Positions 56,258 to 64,000 of a stretch of DNA of 64,000 nt are shown here, piece by piece (the first letter of the stretch is position 1; every line of letters starts with the position of its first letter). Under the pieces are notes generated by a model. The model was given only the letters and a program-made list of their open reading frames with translations. It was not told the origin of the DNA and made no database searches. The translations under genes were made by a program, and so were the position numbers. The stretch comes from Vreelandella populi (GTDB lineage: Bacteria; Pseudomonadota; Gammaproteobacteria; Pseudomonadales; Halomonadaceae). The DNA lies in the NCBI RefSeq assembly GCF_003989825.1, contig NZ_RZHE01000002.1, positions 62,001 through 126,000 on the forward strand, in the 5' to 3' direction.

Positions 56258-57865
56258 TCAAACGGGGAGGACGGCTCCGTCGGCTCGAGGTTCGGTGCCT
56301 CCTTGGAGTACGCCGTTTTCGGGGTTACGCACAATAATCTGCCCACGGCCAAAGGTGAGCGAGTCGGTGGCCCGGATGATACGGTGACCACGCCGTTCAA
56401 GCGCTTGAGCAAGATGGTCGGGGAAGCCTGGTTCTATTTCAACCGTTCGGCCTTCTACCCATTTCCAGCGGGGTAGGTCCAGCGCGGCCTGGGGGTTGAG
56501 CTTGTCTTCCAGCATGCTGGCAACCACCTGAACGTGGCCTTGGGGTTGCATGTAGCCACCCATCACGCCGAAGGGGCCGACCGCCTGGCCATCCTTGGTG
56601 ATAAAGCCGGGAATAATCGTGTGGTAGGTGCGTTTGCCGGGGCGCAATACGTTGGCATGCTCTTCATCCAGCGAGAACGACCAGCCACGGTTTTGCAGGC
56701 TGATGCCGGTGCCCGGCACGACGATGCCTGAACCGAAGCCTTCGAAGTTACTTTGGATGAACGACACCATATTGCCTTCATCGTCAGCGGTCGAGAGATA
56801 CACCGTGCCGCCCATCAACGGATTTCCGTGAGTTGGGTCAATGGCTTCAAAGCCAATAAGCTCGCTGCGCTGCTTGAGATAAGCAGGCGAGAGCATCTGC
56901 TCGACGCTCGGCGTCATGTGTTCACGCTCGGTGATGTAGCGCAGTCCATCCACATAGCCCAGCTTGGTTGCTTCGATGCGTCGGTGCAGTGATTCAACAG
57001 CGTCGCGTGGCTCATCGCCCATTGCTTCCAGAATGCCCAGCGCTTGCAGCGCAATCAAACCGCTGCCGTTGGGCGGAATTTCCCAGATATCGTGGCCACG
57101 ATAGCGAACGTTGATAGGATCGACCCATTCCGGAGTAAACGCTTCCAGGTCTTCCTTGCGCAGAAAGCCGCCGTACTTGCGTGAGAAGGCGTCCATGGCA
57201 TCGGCAAGCTCGCCTTGGTAGAAGGCTTGTGCGCGGGACTCACCAATCGCACGCAGAGTCTTGGCCATTTCCGGCGAGCGCCATATATCACCCGCTTTGG
57301 GAGCATGACCTTCTGGCGCGAAATGCTCAAACCAGGGCGCGAACTCGGCGCGGTCGTATTGCTTATAACGGGTATAAGCTTTTTGCCAAAGCTGGCTCAC
57401 CACAGGAGAAACTGCAAAGCCTTCTTCGGCAAGTGTAATCGCAGGAGCCAGCAGCGTAGAAAGGGGAAGTTTGCCGAAGCGCTCGGAGAGGGCGGCCCAG
57501 GCGCCGGGCGCGCCTGGTACAGTCACCGGAATCAGGCCGTGGGCAGGCATCTCATCATGGCCTTTTTCGCGCACGCCCGAGCAAGAAATCCCCATGGGCG
57601 CCCGCCCGCTAGCATTCAAACCGTGCAGTTTATCTTTCACCCAGACCAGCGCGAAGGCGTCGCTGCCGATGCCGTTAGAAGTGGGTTCAACAACGGTTAA
57701 CGCGGCGGCGGTGGCGATGGCCGCATCAATGGCGTTGCCGCCGTCGCGAAGAATATTGGCGCCCACTTGAGCGGCCAGTGATTGGGAAGTGGCTACCATG
57801 CCGCGCTTACCAAACGTGACGGTACGGCGCGAGGCGGCGGGGTAGTAGTGAGGATCGAGGTTCAT
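56258..57865 (-). CDS. ggt: Gamma-glutamyltransferase family protein
   Basis: An Ntn-hydrolase of 535 residues that cleaves or transfers gamma-glutamyl groups. It is made as one chain and self-cleaves before a Thr, here probably in GGTVYLSTADDEGN (the residue after GG, about 350). GGNAIDAAIATAAALTVVEP, NGIGSDAF and PGAPGAWAAL match the large subunit; GFGSGIVVPGTGI and the small-subunit end match as well. No signal peptide is visible, so it resembles cytoplasmic YwrD-type members more than periplasmic Ggt. It lies 118 bp downstream of rfaH and is possibly separate from it. Confidence 0.92.
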   Translation of the reverse strand: MNLDPHYYPAASRRTVTFGKRGMVATSQSLAAQVGANILRDGGNAIDAAIATAAALTVVEPTSNGIGSDAFALVWVKDKLHGLNASGRAPMGISCSGVREKGHDEMPAHGLIPVTVPGAPGAWAALSERFGKLPLSTLLAPAITLAEEGFAVSPVVSQLWQKAYTRYKQYDRAEFAPWFEHFAPEGHAPKAGDIWRSPEMAKTLRAIGESRAQAFYQGELADAMDAFSRKYGGFLRKEDLEAFTPEWVDPINVRYRGHDIWEIPPNGSGLIALQALGILEAMGDEPRDAVESLHRRIEATKLGYVDGLRYITEREHMTPSVEQMLSPAYLKQRSELIGFEAIDPTHGNPLMGGTVYLSTADDEGNMVSFIQSNFEGFGSGIVVPGTGISLQNRGWSFSLDEEHANVLRPGKRTYHTIIPGFITKDGQAVGPFGVMGGYMQPQGHVQVVASMLEDKLNPQAALDLPRWKWVEGRTVEIEPGFPDHLAQALERRGHRIIRATDSLTFGRGQIIVRNPENGVLQGGTEPRADGAVLPV

Positions 57866-57983
57866 TAGAGAGCTTCCTTATGCCTGGGGCGCCAGGCAGG
57901 CTAATGTATAGCTCAACATTAACAGGATAAGCTTATGAACGTCTTTTGATACTTAGGCTAAGCGTCATGTAACCGAGGCCTGT

Positions 57984-58532
57984 TTACTGCTTGCGCAACT
58001 GCTCCAGAGGCAGGTTCAAGTGCTGTGGGCGCTGCAGTACGTTCAGTAGCACGATGGCGCGCTCTTCACCCTTGGTGCGCTCGAATATAGCTTCGAGGTC
58101 TTTAAAAGGCCCTTCGGTAATCATGACCTTTTCACCCGTGCAGAAATAGGTATGACTCCCTTCCTGACGATGGGGCTGGGCGCGAAGCGTCTCTACTAAC
58201 GCATCGGGTACACTTATGGGGGTATTACCAAAGGTGAGAAGACGCAGAACACCTCGGGTTGAGCGAATGGGGCGCCAATCGCTTACGATCTGGTCCAAAC
58301 GGATAAACAGGTAGTAAGGGAACAACGGTTCAGTCACTGTCGTAGGCTTGCCCTGGCGCCTGCGTTTAACATCCAGCACAGGGTGAAATACCTCATAACC
58401 TTGATTAGTGAGGTGTTCGGCGGCACGAAATGATTCATTGCCTTTACATTGAATAACGTACCAGCTGGGTAGGGCGCCTTCTTCGGTGTTACTTGGTTCT
58501 GCATTACTTGGCTTTGCGTTATGTGGTTCCAT
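57984..58532 (-). CDS. rfaH: Transcription elongation/antitermination factor RfaH
   Basis: A NusG paralogue of 182 residues that binds ops-paused RNA polymerase and prevents termination in long operons for surface polymers. SWYVIQCKGNESFRAAEHL is the NGN start, LFPYYLFIRL and RSTRGVLRLLTFG are the polymerase-contacting part, and GEKVMITEGPFKDLEAIFE is the KOW part. It has a 20-residue acidic, Asn/Ser-rich N-terminal extension compared with E. coli RfaH (162). The start was set at ATG 58532 with CGGAG upstream; the longer frame overlaps the AONS gene. It is 4 bp after that gene in the same operon. Its predicted target, ops, is at 20987. Confidence 0.94.
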   Translation of the reverse strand: MEPHNAKPSNAEPSNTEEGALPSWYVIQCKGNESFRAAEHLTNQGYEVFHPVLDVKRRRQGKPTTVTEPLFPYYLFIRLDQIVSDWRPIRSTRGVLRLLTFGNTPISVPDALVETLRAQPHRQEGSHTYFCTGEKVMITEGPFKDLEAIFERTKGEERAIVLLNVLQRPQHLNLPLEQLRKQ

Positions 58533-58536
58533 ACCG

Positions 58537-59901
58537 TTAGCTCCGGGCTTGGGCGAGCAGAGTAGCAAGGGCATCTAGCGTTTGGTCGATATGGGCCTGG
58601 GTATGATCATAGGCGAGGAAAAAGCGCAGGCGGGCGCTTTTTTCAGGTACCGCTGGATGAAGAATAGGCTGAACATTGATGTGGTATTGCTCAAGCAGCG
58701 TATGGGAAAGGTGAGCCGCCAAGGGCGAGCTGCCCACAATAATCGGCACGACGGCCGCGCCAATGCTGTGCCCGGTATCCATGCCGTGCTTTTTGGCCTG
58801 CTGCAGGAAGTAGCGCGAAATGGCGTGGAGCTTTTCTACCCGCTCGGGCTCTTGCTGCATCAGTTCAAGCACTTTGATGGACGGGGCGGCGACCTGAGCG
58901 GGCATGCCCACGCTATACAAAAAGCCCGGTGCAAAGTAGCGCAGCGTTTCTACCAAGGCGCTGCTGCCAGCGATATACCCGCCACAACCTGATAGCGTTT
59001 TGCTCATGGTGCCCATCCAGATATCCACATCTCGCGGATCAATGGCAAAGTACTCATGAAGCCCGAGGCCGTTATCGCCCATCACACCAAAAGAGTGCGC
59101 CTCGTCTACCATCAACCAGACCTGATGGCGTTTTTTGAGCTCGATAAATCGCGGCAGGTCAGGGATGTCGCCATCCATGCTGTAAAGCCCTTCGATCACC
59201 ACAATCACGCGCTCAAACTGGTGGCGATGACGGCTAAGTAGCGCGTCCAGGGCGTCCGGGTCGTTATGGGCGAACGACATGCGCTTGGCGCCGGAAAGCT
59301 GAGCACCGACAAGCGAGCTGTTATGGATATACTCGTCGTGGAGTACAAGATCCTTGGCGCCAAGCAGGTAGCCAAGTGTCGATACATTGGTTGCATGACC
59401 GCTGACAAATGCCACGGCGTCGTCTACCTGATACGCCTTGGCAATGGCCTGTTCCAGTTCACGATGAATCGGGCGCTCGCCGGAAACTACGCGGCTTGCA
59501 GAAACCGATGTGCCGTAACGGGCTACCGCTTCGCACGCGGCTTGGGTAACCCGGGGGTCGCCCGAGTAGCCCAGGTAGTTATAGCTTGCAAAGTTGATGC
59601 AGGGTTGTCCCTGAATCACGCTAGTAGCGCCGGCAATGCCTTCGTGGACCTTGAAAAAAGGGTCTTTCAAGCCCAGCTGTTCAGCGCCCTGACGCAGCAT
59701 GGTTAACTGCTGGTAGCCCGGGTGGGCATCAAATCGCGTAAAACGCTCAGCCACCGGACCGGGTGTGCCATTACCCGGCAGGGTTGAGCCCGTTGGGGTA
59801 GAGATAGTGCTGTCATTAGGGCGAGCAGTGGCACGTGGCGTGGTGCGCTTACGTGCCTGCTCCAACAGCTGACGTTTTAGATCAGAGCGATTGGCGGTCA
59901 T
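58537..59901 (-). CDS. Alpha-oxoamine synthase (AONS/KBL family, RkpG-like)
   Basis: A PLP enzyme of 454 residues that condenses an acyl thioester with an amino acid, with loss of CO2. After a basic 55-residue N-terminal extension come NFASYNYLGYSGDPRV, GTSVSASRVVSGERPIH, VDEAHSFGVMGDNGLG and the PLP-Lys motif TMSKTLSGCGGY. Members include BioF, KBL, serine palmitoyltransferase, CqsA and rhizobial RkpG. Its start overlaps the PKS stop (ATGA), so it most likely uses the PKS product as the acyl donor, making an amino-ketone lipid. BioF itself is unlikely given the context. Confidence 0.88.
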   Translation of the reverse strand: MTANRSDLKRQLLEQARKRTTPRATARPNDSTISTPTGSTLPGNGTPGPVAERFTRFDAHPGYQQLTMLRQGAEQLGLKDPFFKVHEGIAGATSVIQGQPCINFASYNYLGYSGDPRVTQAACEAVARYGTSVSASRVVSGERPIHRELEQAIAKAYQVDDAVAFVSGHATNVSTLGYLLGAKDLVLHDEYIHNSSLVGAQLSGAKRMSFAHNDPDALDALLSRHRHQFERVIVVIEGLYSMDGDIPDLPRFIELKKRHQVWLMVDEAHSFGVMGDNGLGLHEYFAIDPRDVDIWMGTMSKTLSGCGGYIAGSSALVETLRYFAPGFLYSVGMPAQVAAPSIKVLELMQQEPERVEKLHAISRYFLQQAKKHGMDTGHSIGAAVVPIIVGSSPLAAHLSHTLLEQYHINVQPILHPAVPEKSARLRFFLAYDHTQAHIDQTLDALATLLAQARS

Positions 59902-62900
59902 GGTATCTCAGTCGTTGATGCGGAGGGTGCTGACTCGGTAAATCCTTCAGCCCCGTGGCGAGCGGCCAGAGAGGCTAACGCATCCTGTGGGGCCTCTTCA
60001 ACATCATCGTCATGCTGGTGGAGCTTCTGGATCAGCACGCCCGCGAGCTTATCAAGCGTTGAGGCCTCGCTCAGCACCATGACCGGCACCTGAACACCCA
60101 AGCGATTTTCAATCGCCGTCATCAGCTCGACGCCCATCAGGGAATCAAAGCCCATGTCGTAGACCGAGCGATTAACGTCAATCTTCTCCTCTTCAATCAG
60201 CAGGATGCTGGCAAGCTCCGCTCTCAGCAGCTCGGTCACTGTGCTATGCAGCTCTTCCGGTGACAGATCGGCCAGCAGAGCGCTGATATCATCATCACTC
60301 TCATGGCTGCTATCGTCGTCGCTGGCGCGGGCTATCTCATCGAAGCGCGGCGCATTGGCGGTAGGCAAGAAGCGCGCAAGCGCCCCCCACTCAAGTTCCA
60401 GCACGCCAAGGCTTGGGCCGGGAGTTACCAGCATCTGTTCCAGTACCTTGAGCGCATCATCCGAGCGCAGAGCAGAACCGCCCAAACGCTCTTGCAGGGC
60501 ATCGCGGGTACGGGTGTTGCGGGCAAGGAAGCCGACGTCTTCAATCGCGCCCCAGCGTACGCAGGTAGCAGGTAACCCTGCCGCTCGACGGCTTGCCGCA
60601 AACGCTTCCAGCCAGTGGTTGGCGGCCACGTAGTTGGCCTGGCCGGGGTTGCCAAATAGCGTAGTGGCGGAGGAGTAGAGAACAAAGAAGTCCAGCTGCT
60701 CATTACGCGTTAGCGTATCCAGGTGGCGGGCGCCTTCAATCTTGGGTGCTAGCACCTTTTGAATGCGTTCGGCGTCCAGGTTACGAATCAGGCTGTCGTC
60801 AATCACCGTGGCGGCATGCACGATACCGCGCAGCGGGCCAAGCTCATCCCTGGTGCGCGCTAGCACGTTAGCCAGTGCATCACGGTCGGTAATATCGCAG
60901 GCAACCGCCATCACCTTGACGCCTTGGGCGTTAAATTCGGCGATAGCTGCCTGAGCCTCCTCACTGGACGGGCCGCTGCGGCTAAGCAGAATCAGTTGGC
61001 GGGCTCCTTTGCTCGTAAGCCACTGGGCGGTTTTAAGGCCGAACCCGCCTAGCCCGCCGGTGACCAGATAGCTGCCATCGCTTGAGAGACTTAGCGTTTT
61101 GAGACCCAGCGCTTCATTTTTAGGTGGCGCGATGGGCTGCTCATAGGTGACGACGACTTTACCGATCTGGCGCGCCTGCTGCATATAGCGGAACGCATCG
61201 ATCACCTGGCTATGGCTGAATGCAGTAAACGGCAGCGGACTGAGCGTGCCGTCATTGAACAGCGCCATCATCTCGCCGAACAGGCGTTGGGTCAGAGAAG
61301 GCTGCACTTTCATCAGCTGGTCGGAGTCGATACCGAAGTAGCTCAGGTTGTTACGGAACGGACGTAGGCCGATATGCGTATTTTCATAGAAATCGCGCTT
61401 GCCGAGCTCCAGGAAGCGCCCGAAGGGCTTCAAGGCGCGCAGGTTCTGGTTAATGGCTTCCCCGGCAAGCGAGTTCAGTACGATGTCGACGCCTTCCCCT
61501 TGGGTATCTTCAAGAATTTCTTCAGCAAAGGTGAGCGAGCGGGAGTCGTAAAGACGCTCGATGCCCATCAGACGCAGGAAGTCACGCTTCTCTTCAGAAC
61601 CCACCGTGGCGTAGATTTCAGCGCCCAGCCACTGGGCAATTTGCAGAGCGGCAATACCTACGCCGCCCGCCGCGCCATGAATCAGCACTTTCTCGCCCGG
61701 CTCCAAACGTGCCAAGTGTTTCAGCGCGTAGTACACCGTAAAGAAGGTCGTCGGAATGGTCGCGGCAGCGGCAAAGCTTACGCCTTCCGGTAGCGGCGCC
61801 ACGGCATGCTGGCTGGCAATCAGCCGGTCACTGAAGCTTGCCGGGCCAAAGCCAACGACGGCTTGCCCTGGGGCTACGTGAGTGACGTTGTCACCTACGG
61901 CAACGACTTCGCCGGAGAACTCAAGACCCAGCGTTGGCCCGGCAAAGCCGTTCTCGATCGCTTCGTCAGAGAGCAGACCAAGGGTGTACATCACATCACG
62001 GAAGTTAAGCCCCGTGGCCTTGACCTTGATTTCAACCTCATCGGCCTTGAGCGCAGGCAGCTCACGCGGGCGCCACTGTAGCTGACGCAGCTGGCCGGGA
62101 AGTGCAAAACCTAGCGTCATCGCCTGGCGGGTCGGCGCATTGGTTACCTGTTGAGGCGCCGGGGCGGGCAGTGTGCGCAAGCGAGTAGCAAAGCGCTCAC
62201 CGCGAGTATTAATCACCACTTCGTTTTCACGATCCGGCGCTATCAGCGAGGCAGCCCATGCGCTTAATGCAGCATCGTTAACGTTGTAAGGGATATCCAG
62301 TAGGCTGGCCGTATGGCCAACGGCTTCATTGGCAAGCGAACGCCCAAAGCCCCAGAACGCGGCATCATCGGGCAGGGAGGCGCTATCCTGTGAATGCCAA
62401 AGCAGGCTGACCCCTTGGGTCGTGAGCCACAGCGTTGCAGCCTCAAGCCCTTTTGCTTCAAGGGCAAGGCTCCACTGTTGGGCGCGATGGCAGCGTAGCG
62501 TTTGTACCTCAATACCGCTGCCTTGTAGCCCACGCAGGTCAATGACGTTAAGCGCTTGGGCAGCATCACCCAACTCGGCAAGCGCCTCATCTAAAAGAGC
62601 TTCAGGTAGGCTTTCGCTTTGCTTAACCATGACCTTGGCTTGGCGCGCAGTAAGCGCTTTAGACAGGCGCGCCGCCAGTGCTTCATTGGCCTGGTCGGTC
62701 ACGATGAGCTGATAAGGCATCGCCAGTGAATGCTCTGTTTTCTCAGCGGTCGAGGAAACAGGTACTTGAGCGTGCAACAGGTAAGCGCCGTTCAGCCCTT
62801 CTTCAAGCTCTATGGGCGCTGAAACGCTAAAGCCCTGAGCGCTTAGCCACTCGCTAAGCGTTTCCTGCTCCAGTGCCGTTTGATCAATACCGGGCGTGGC

Positions 62901-64000
62901 CAACACATCGTCCAGCCAGCGGCTTGGGGCGATGGCAACCACCATGATATGCGCCCCGGGGGCGAGCTGAGCGGGTAGGGTTTCGATTAACTGGCGCGTA
63001 CGGCCAGGCTGGGTGGCATCCGCACTGATAAATGCCAGTTGGGCTTTTTCAGCATTGGCCAGCGCTTGGGACGCGTCATCCAGCGACTGCACGTCGATAA
63101 GCGGGAAACGCTCCTGCAGCTGCTCGGCCTGATGGCGGGCAGTGTCGTGGGTCGTTATTGCCCGGTAGCGATAGTTAGCGGCCTGATGCGCGTTAGTCAA
63201 CTGCTCAAGCAGGCGCTGGCCCAGCGCAGGCGCACAGGGCCCCGCTTCAAGCAGGGACAAACGCTCACCCGCGCCCAGCGAGCCGAGAGAGGCTTCCATC
63301 AGGCTGCCAAGCTCGCTGGAAAGCAGCTGCCAGCCGCTTTCGCCTACCAGAACGCGGTTAAGCCTTGCCAGGTGCTCTGTGGAAATATCCAGCGTTTCAA
63401 GCTGGGTAGCTCCGCTCTGCAACGCTTGACGGTGCAAGCCAAGGCGGCCCACCAGATGAATGGGGGCAAAGTAGTCGGGGTAGTCCTGTACCAGCAATTG
63501 CCAGATGGTTTCCGGTGACAACTGCTCGTCATTGCCTTCCACCGCCAGGCCTTGCTGGGCAAACGCCTCGCTCAGGCTATCTAGCAATGGAGCAACTTCC
63601 TGGGCGTAGCGTTGGCCGGTATGTTCAGCATAGCTCTCACTTAATCCAGCCAGACGGGTCAGGGCTTCTGCCGGCAGCGGCAAGGCGCTGGCCTCAAGCG
63701 GGGCGGGCGTAAGTTCGACATCCAGATAGCTAAACTGCTGATGATGAGCACGGTTCAGGCGAATCGCCTTGAAACGCGTTTGGCTAAGCACGGCCACGGC
63801 GCGGCCTGCGGCATCAAAAAGCTCAAAATCGGCGGTAAACGAGTGGGGTGCGCGCTTGCCCATGACCGCACGGGCGATAACGGGAGCCCCTGCTTCGGTA
63901 TTGACCTGAATGCGGCCAACGCGCACCGGCACAAACGCAAGCTGGGCGGCAAATTCACTATGCTGGGCCAGCAGCGGAATAAACAGCTGGAAAGCGCTGT
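59898..64000 (-). CDS. Type I polyketide/fatty acid synthase, C-terminal part (RkpA-like; 5' end outside window)
   Basis: The frame is open to the right window edge, so only about 1366 C-terminal residues are seen. Order: end of a dehydratase domain (SAFQLFIPLLAQ, about 1-110); a region about 190-420 that looks like a C-methyltransferase but has no clear SAM motif; an enoylreductase (about 655-960: LEFSGEVVAVGDN, GAAGGVGIAALQIA); a ketoreductase (about 985-1170: VTGGLGGFGLKTAQWL, YSSATTLFGNPGQANY with the catalytic Tyr); and an acyl carrier domain with pantetheine Ser in DMGFDSLMGVEL (about 1290). No thioesterase follows, so release probably occurs by the AONS gene that overlaps the stop. DH/ER/KR give a fully reduced, fatty-acyl-like chain. 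Confidence 0.92.
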   Translation of the reverse strand, partial: SAFQLFIPLLAQHSEFAAQLAFVPVRVGRIQVNTEAGAPVIARAVMGKRAPHSFTADFELFDAAGRAVAVLSQTRFKAIRLNRAHHQQFSYLDVELTPAPLEASALPLPAEALTRLAGLSESYAEHTGQRYAQEVAPLLDSLSEAFAQQGLAVEGNDEQLSPETIWQLLVQDYPDYFAPIHLVGRLGLHRQALQSGATQLETLDISTEHLARLNRVLVGESGWQLLSSELGSLMEASLGSLGAGERLSLLEAGPCAPALGQRLLEQLTNAHQAANYRYRAITTHDTARHQAEQLQERFPLIDVQSLDDASQALANAEKAQLAFISADATQPGRTRQLIETLPAQLAPGAHIMVVAIAPSRWLDDVLATPGIDQTALEQETLSEWLSAQGFSVSAPIELEEGLNGAYLLHAQVPVSSTAEKTEHSLAMPYQLIVTDQANEALAARLSKALTARQAKVMVKQSESLPEALLDEALAELGDAAQALNVIDLRGLQGSGIEVQTLRCHRAQQWSLALEAKGLEAATLWLTTQGVSLLWHSQDSASLPDDAAFWGFGRSLANEAVGHTASLLDIPYNVNDAALSAWAASLIAPDRENEVVINTRGERFATRLRTLPAPAPQQVTNAPTRQAMTLGFALPGQLRQLQWRPRELPALKADEVEIKVKATGLNFRDVMYTLGLLSDEAIENGFAGPTLGLEFSGEVVAVGDNVTHVAPGQAVVGFGPASFSDRLIASQHAVAPLPEGVSFAAAATIPTTFFTVYYALKHLARLEPGEKVLIHGAAGGVGIAALQIAQWLGAEIYATVGSEEKRDFLRLMGIERLYDSRSLTFAEEILEDTQGEGVDIVLNSLAGEAINQNLRALKPFGRFLELGKRDFYENTHIGLRPFRNNLSYFGIDSDQLMKVQPSLTQRLFGEMMALFNDGTLSPLPFTAFSHSQVIDAFRYMQQARQIGKVVVTYEQPIAPPKNEALGLKTLSLSSDGSYLVTGGLGGFGLKTAQWLTSKGARQLILLSRSGPSSEEAQAAIAEFNAQGVKVMAVACDITDRDALANVLARTRDELGPLRGIVHAATVIDDSLIRNLDAERIQKVLAPKIEGARHLDTLTRNEQLDFFVLYSSATTLFGNPGQANYVAANHWLEAFAASRRAAGLPATCVRWGAIEDVGFLARNTRTRDALQERLGGSALRSDDALKVLEQMLVTPGPSLGVLELEWGALARFLPTANAPRFDEIARASDDDSSHESDDDISALLADLSPEELHSTVTELLRAELASILLIEEEKIDVNRSVYDMGFDSLMGVELMTAIENRLGVQVPVMVLSEASTLDKLAGVLIQKLHQHDDDVEEAPQDALASLAARHGAEGFTESAPSASTTEIP

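Overview
The window looks like the chromosome of a halophilic gammaproteobacterium of the Halomonadaceae (Halomonas/Vreelandella type). This is inferred from the tandem Halomonas-like porins, the overall set of gammaproteobacterial housekeeping genes (Rnk, GdhA, Pgi, GalU, CysD/CysNC) and moderate GC with AT-rich islands. No database search was possible. Most of the window is a surface-polysaccharide super-locus.

Layout. (1) 1-2043: two tandem porins. (2) 2.6-16.3 kb: first polysaccharide module. It has a WcaJ/WbaP-type initiating phosphotransferase, an O-antigen ligase/polymerase-like membrane protein, a Wzm/Wzt ABC exporter whose ATPase carries a C-terminal glycan-binding-type domain, and a 1227-residue methyltransferase/coiled-coil/double-glycosyltransferase fusion. 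Two GT2 enzymes and a GtrA-GtrB-GtrC-like serotype-modification set complete it. (3) 17.2-20.7 kb: rfbBDAC (dTDP-L-rhamnose) ending in a terminator. (4) 21.0-39.5 kb: a co-directional group 2/3-type capsule (kps) locus. Its leader carries a perfect 12-nt ops element (20987-20998). It encodes a lipoprotein, KpsD, KpsM, KpsE, an inserted MBL/beta-CASP ribonuclease-like protein, KpsT with a long C-terminal extension, glycosyltransferases, a dTDP-4-amino-sugar pair (acyltransferase and RffA/WecE), two probable PAPS-dependent sulfotransferases and GalE. The stretch from about 30.2 to 36.4 kb is strikingly AT-rich and looks acquired. (5) 39.6-51.7 kb: precursor supply. It holds an SLC13 anion permease, an IS630-derived HTH protein, CysD, CysNC, CysQ, Pgm, Pgi, GalU and a second CysQ. 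(6) 51.7-57.9 kb: REP/BIME arrays with their RAYT transposase, Rnk, GdhA and a gamma-glutamyltransferase. (7) 58.0-64.0 kb, minus strand: a type I PKS/FAS (cut by the window end), an alpha-oxoamine synthase and RfaH in one overlapping operon, resembling rhizobial rkpA-rkpG capsule-lipid genes.

How it fits together (inference). Sulfate uptake and CysD/CysNC would make PAPS, the two capsule sulfotransferases would use it, and the CysQ paralogues would remove PAP. Pgi/Pgm/GalU/GalE and RfbBDAC/RffA would supply UDP- and dTDP-sugars. KpsDMET would export the product. The PKS-AONS pair may make a lipid for it. RfaH, encoded in the same operon as the PKS-AONS pair, would read the ops site and keep RNA polymerase processive across the 18.5-kb kps locus. 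The working picture is a sulfated, RfaH-controlled capsule with its own sulfur-activation and lipid genes.

A second theme is a REP/RAYT system: ten paired-REP elements of about 170 bp and four solo REPs, all starting with GTAGCG. They sit in the capsule and precursor regions and at 55.3-56.2 kb, with one RAYT gene next to an array. No tRNA, rRNA or CRISPR was recognised.
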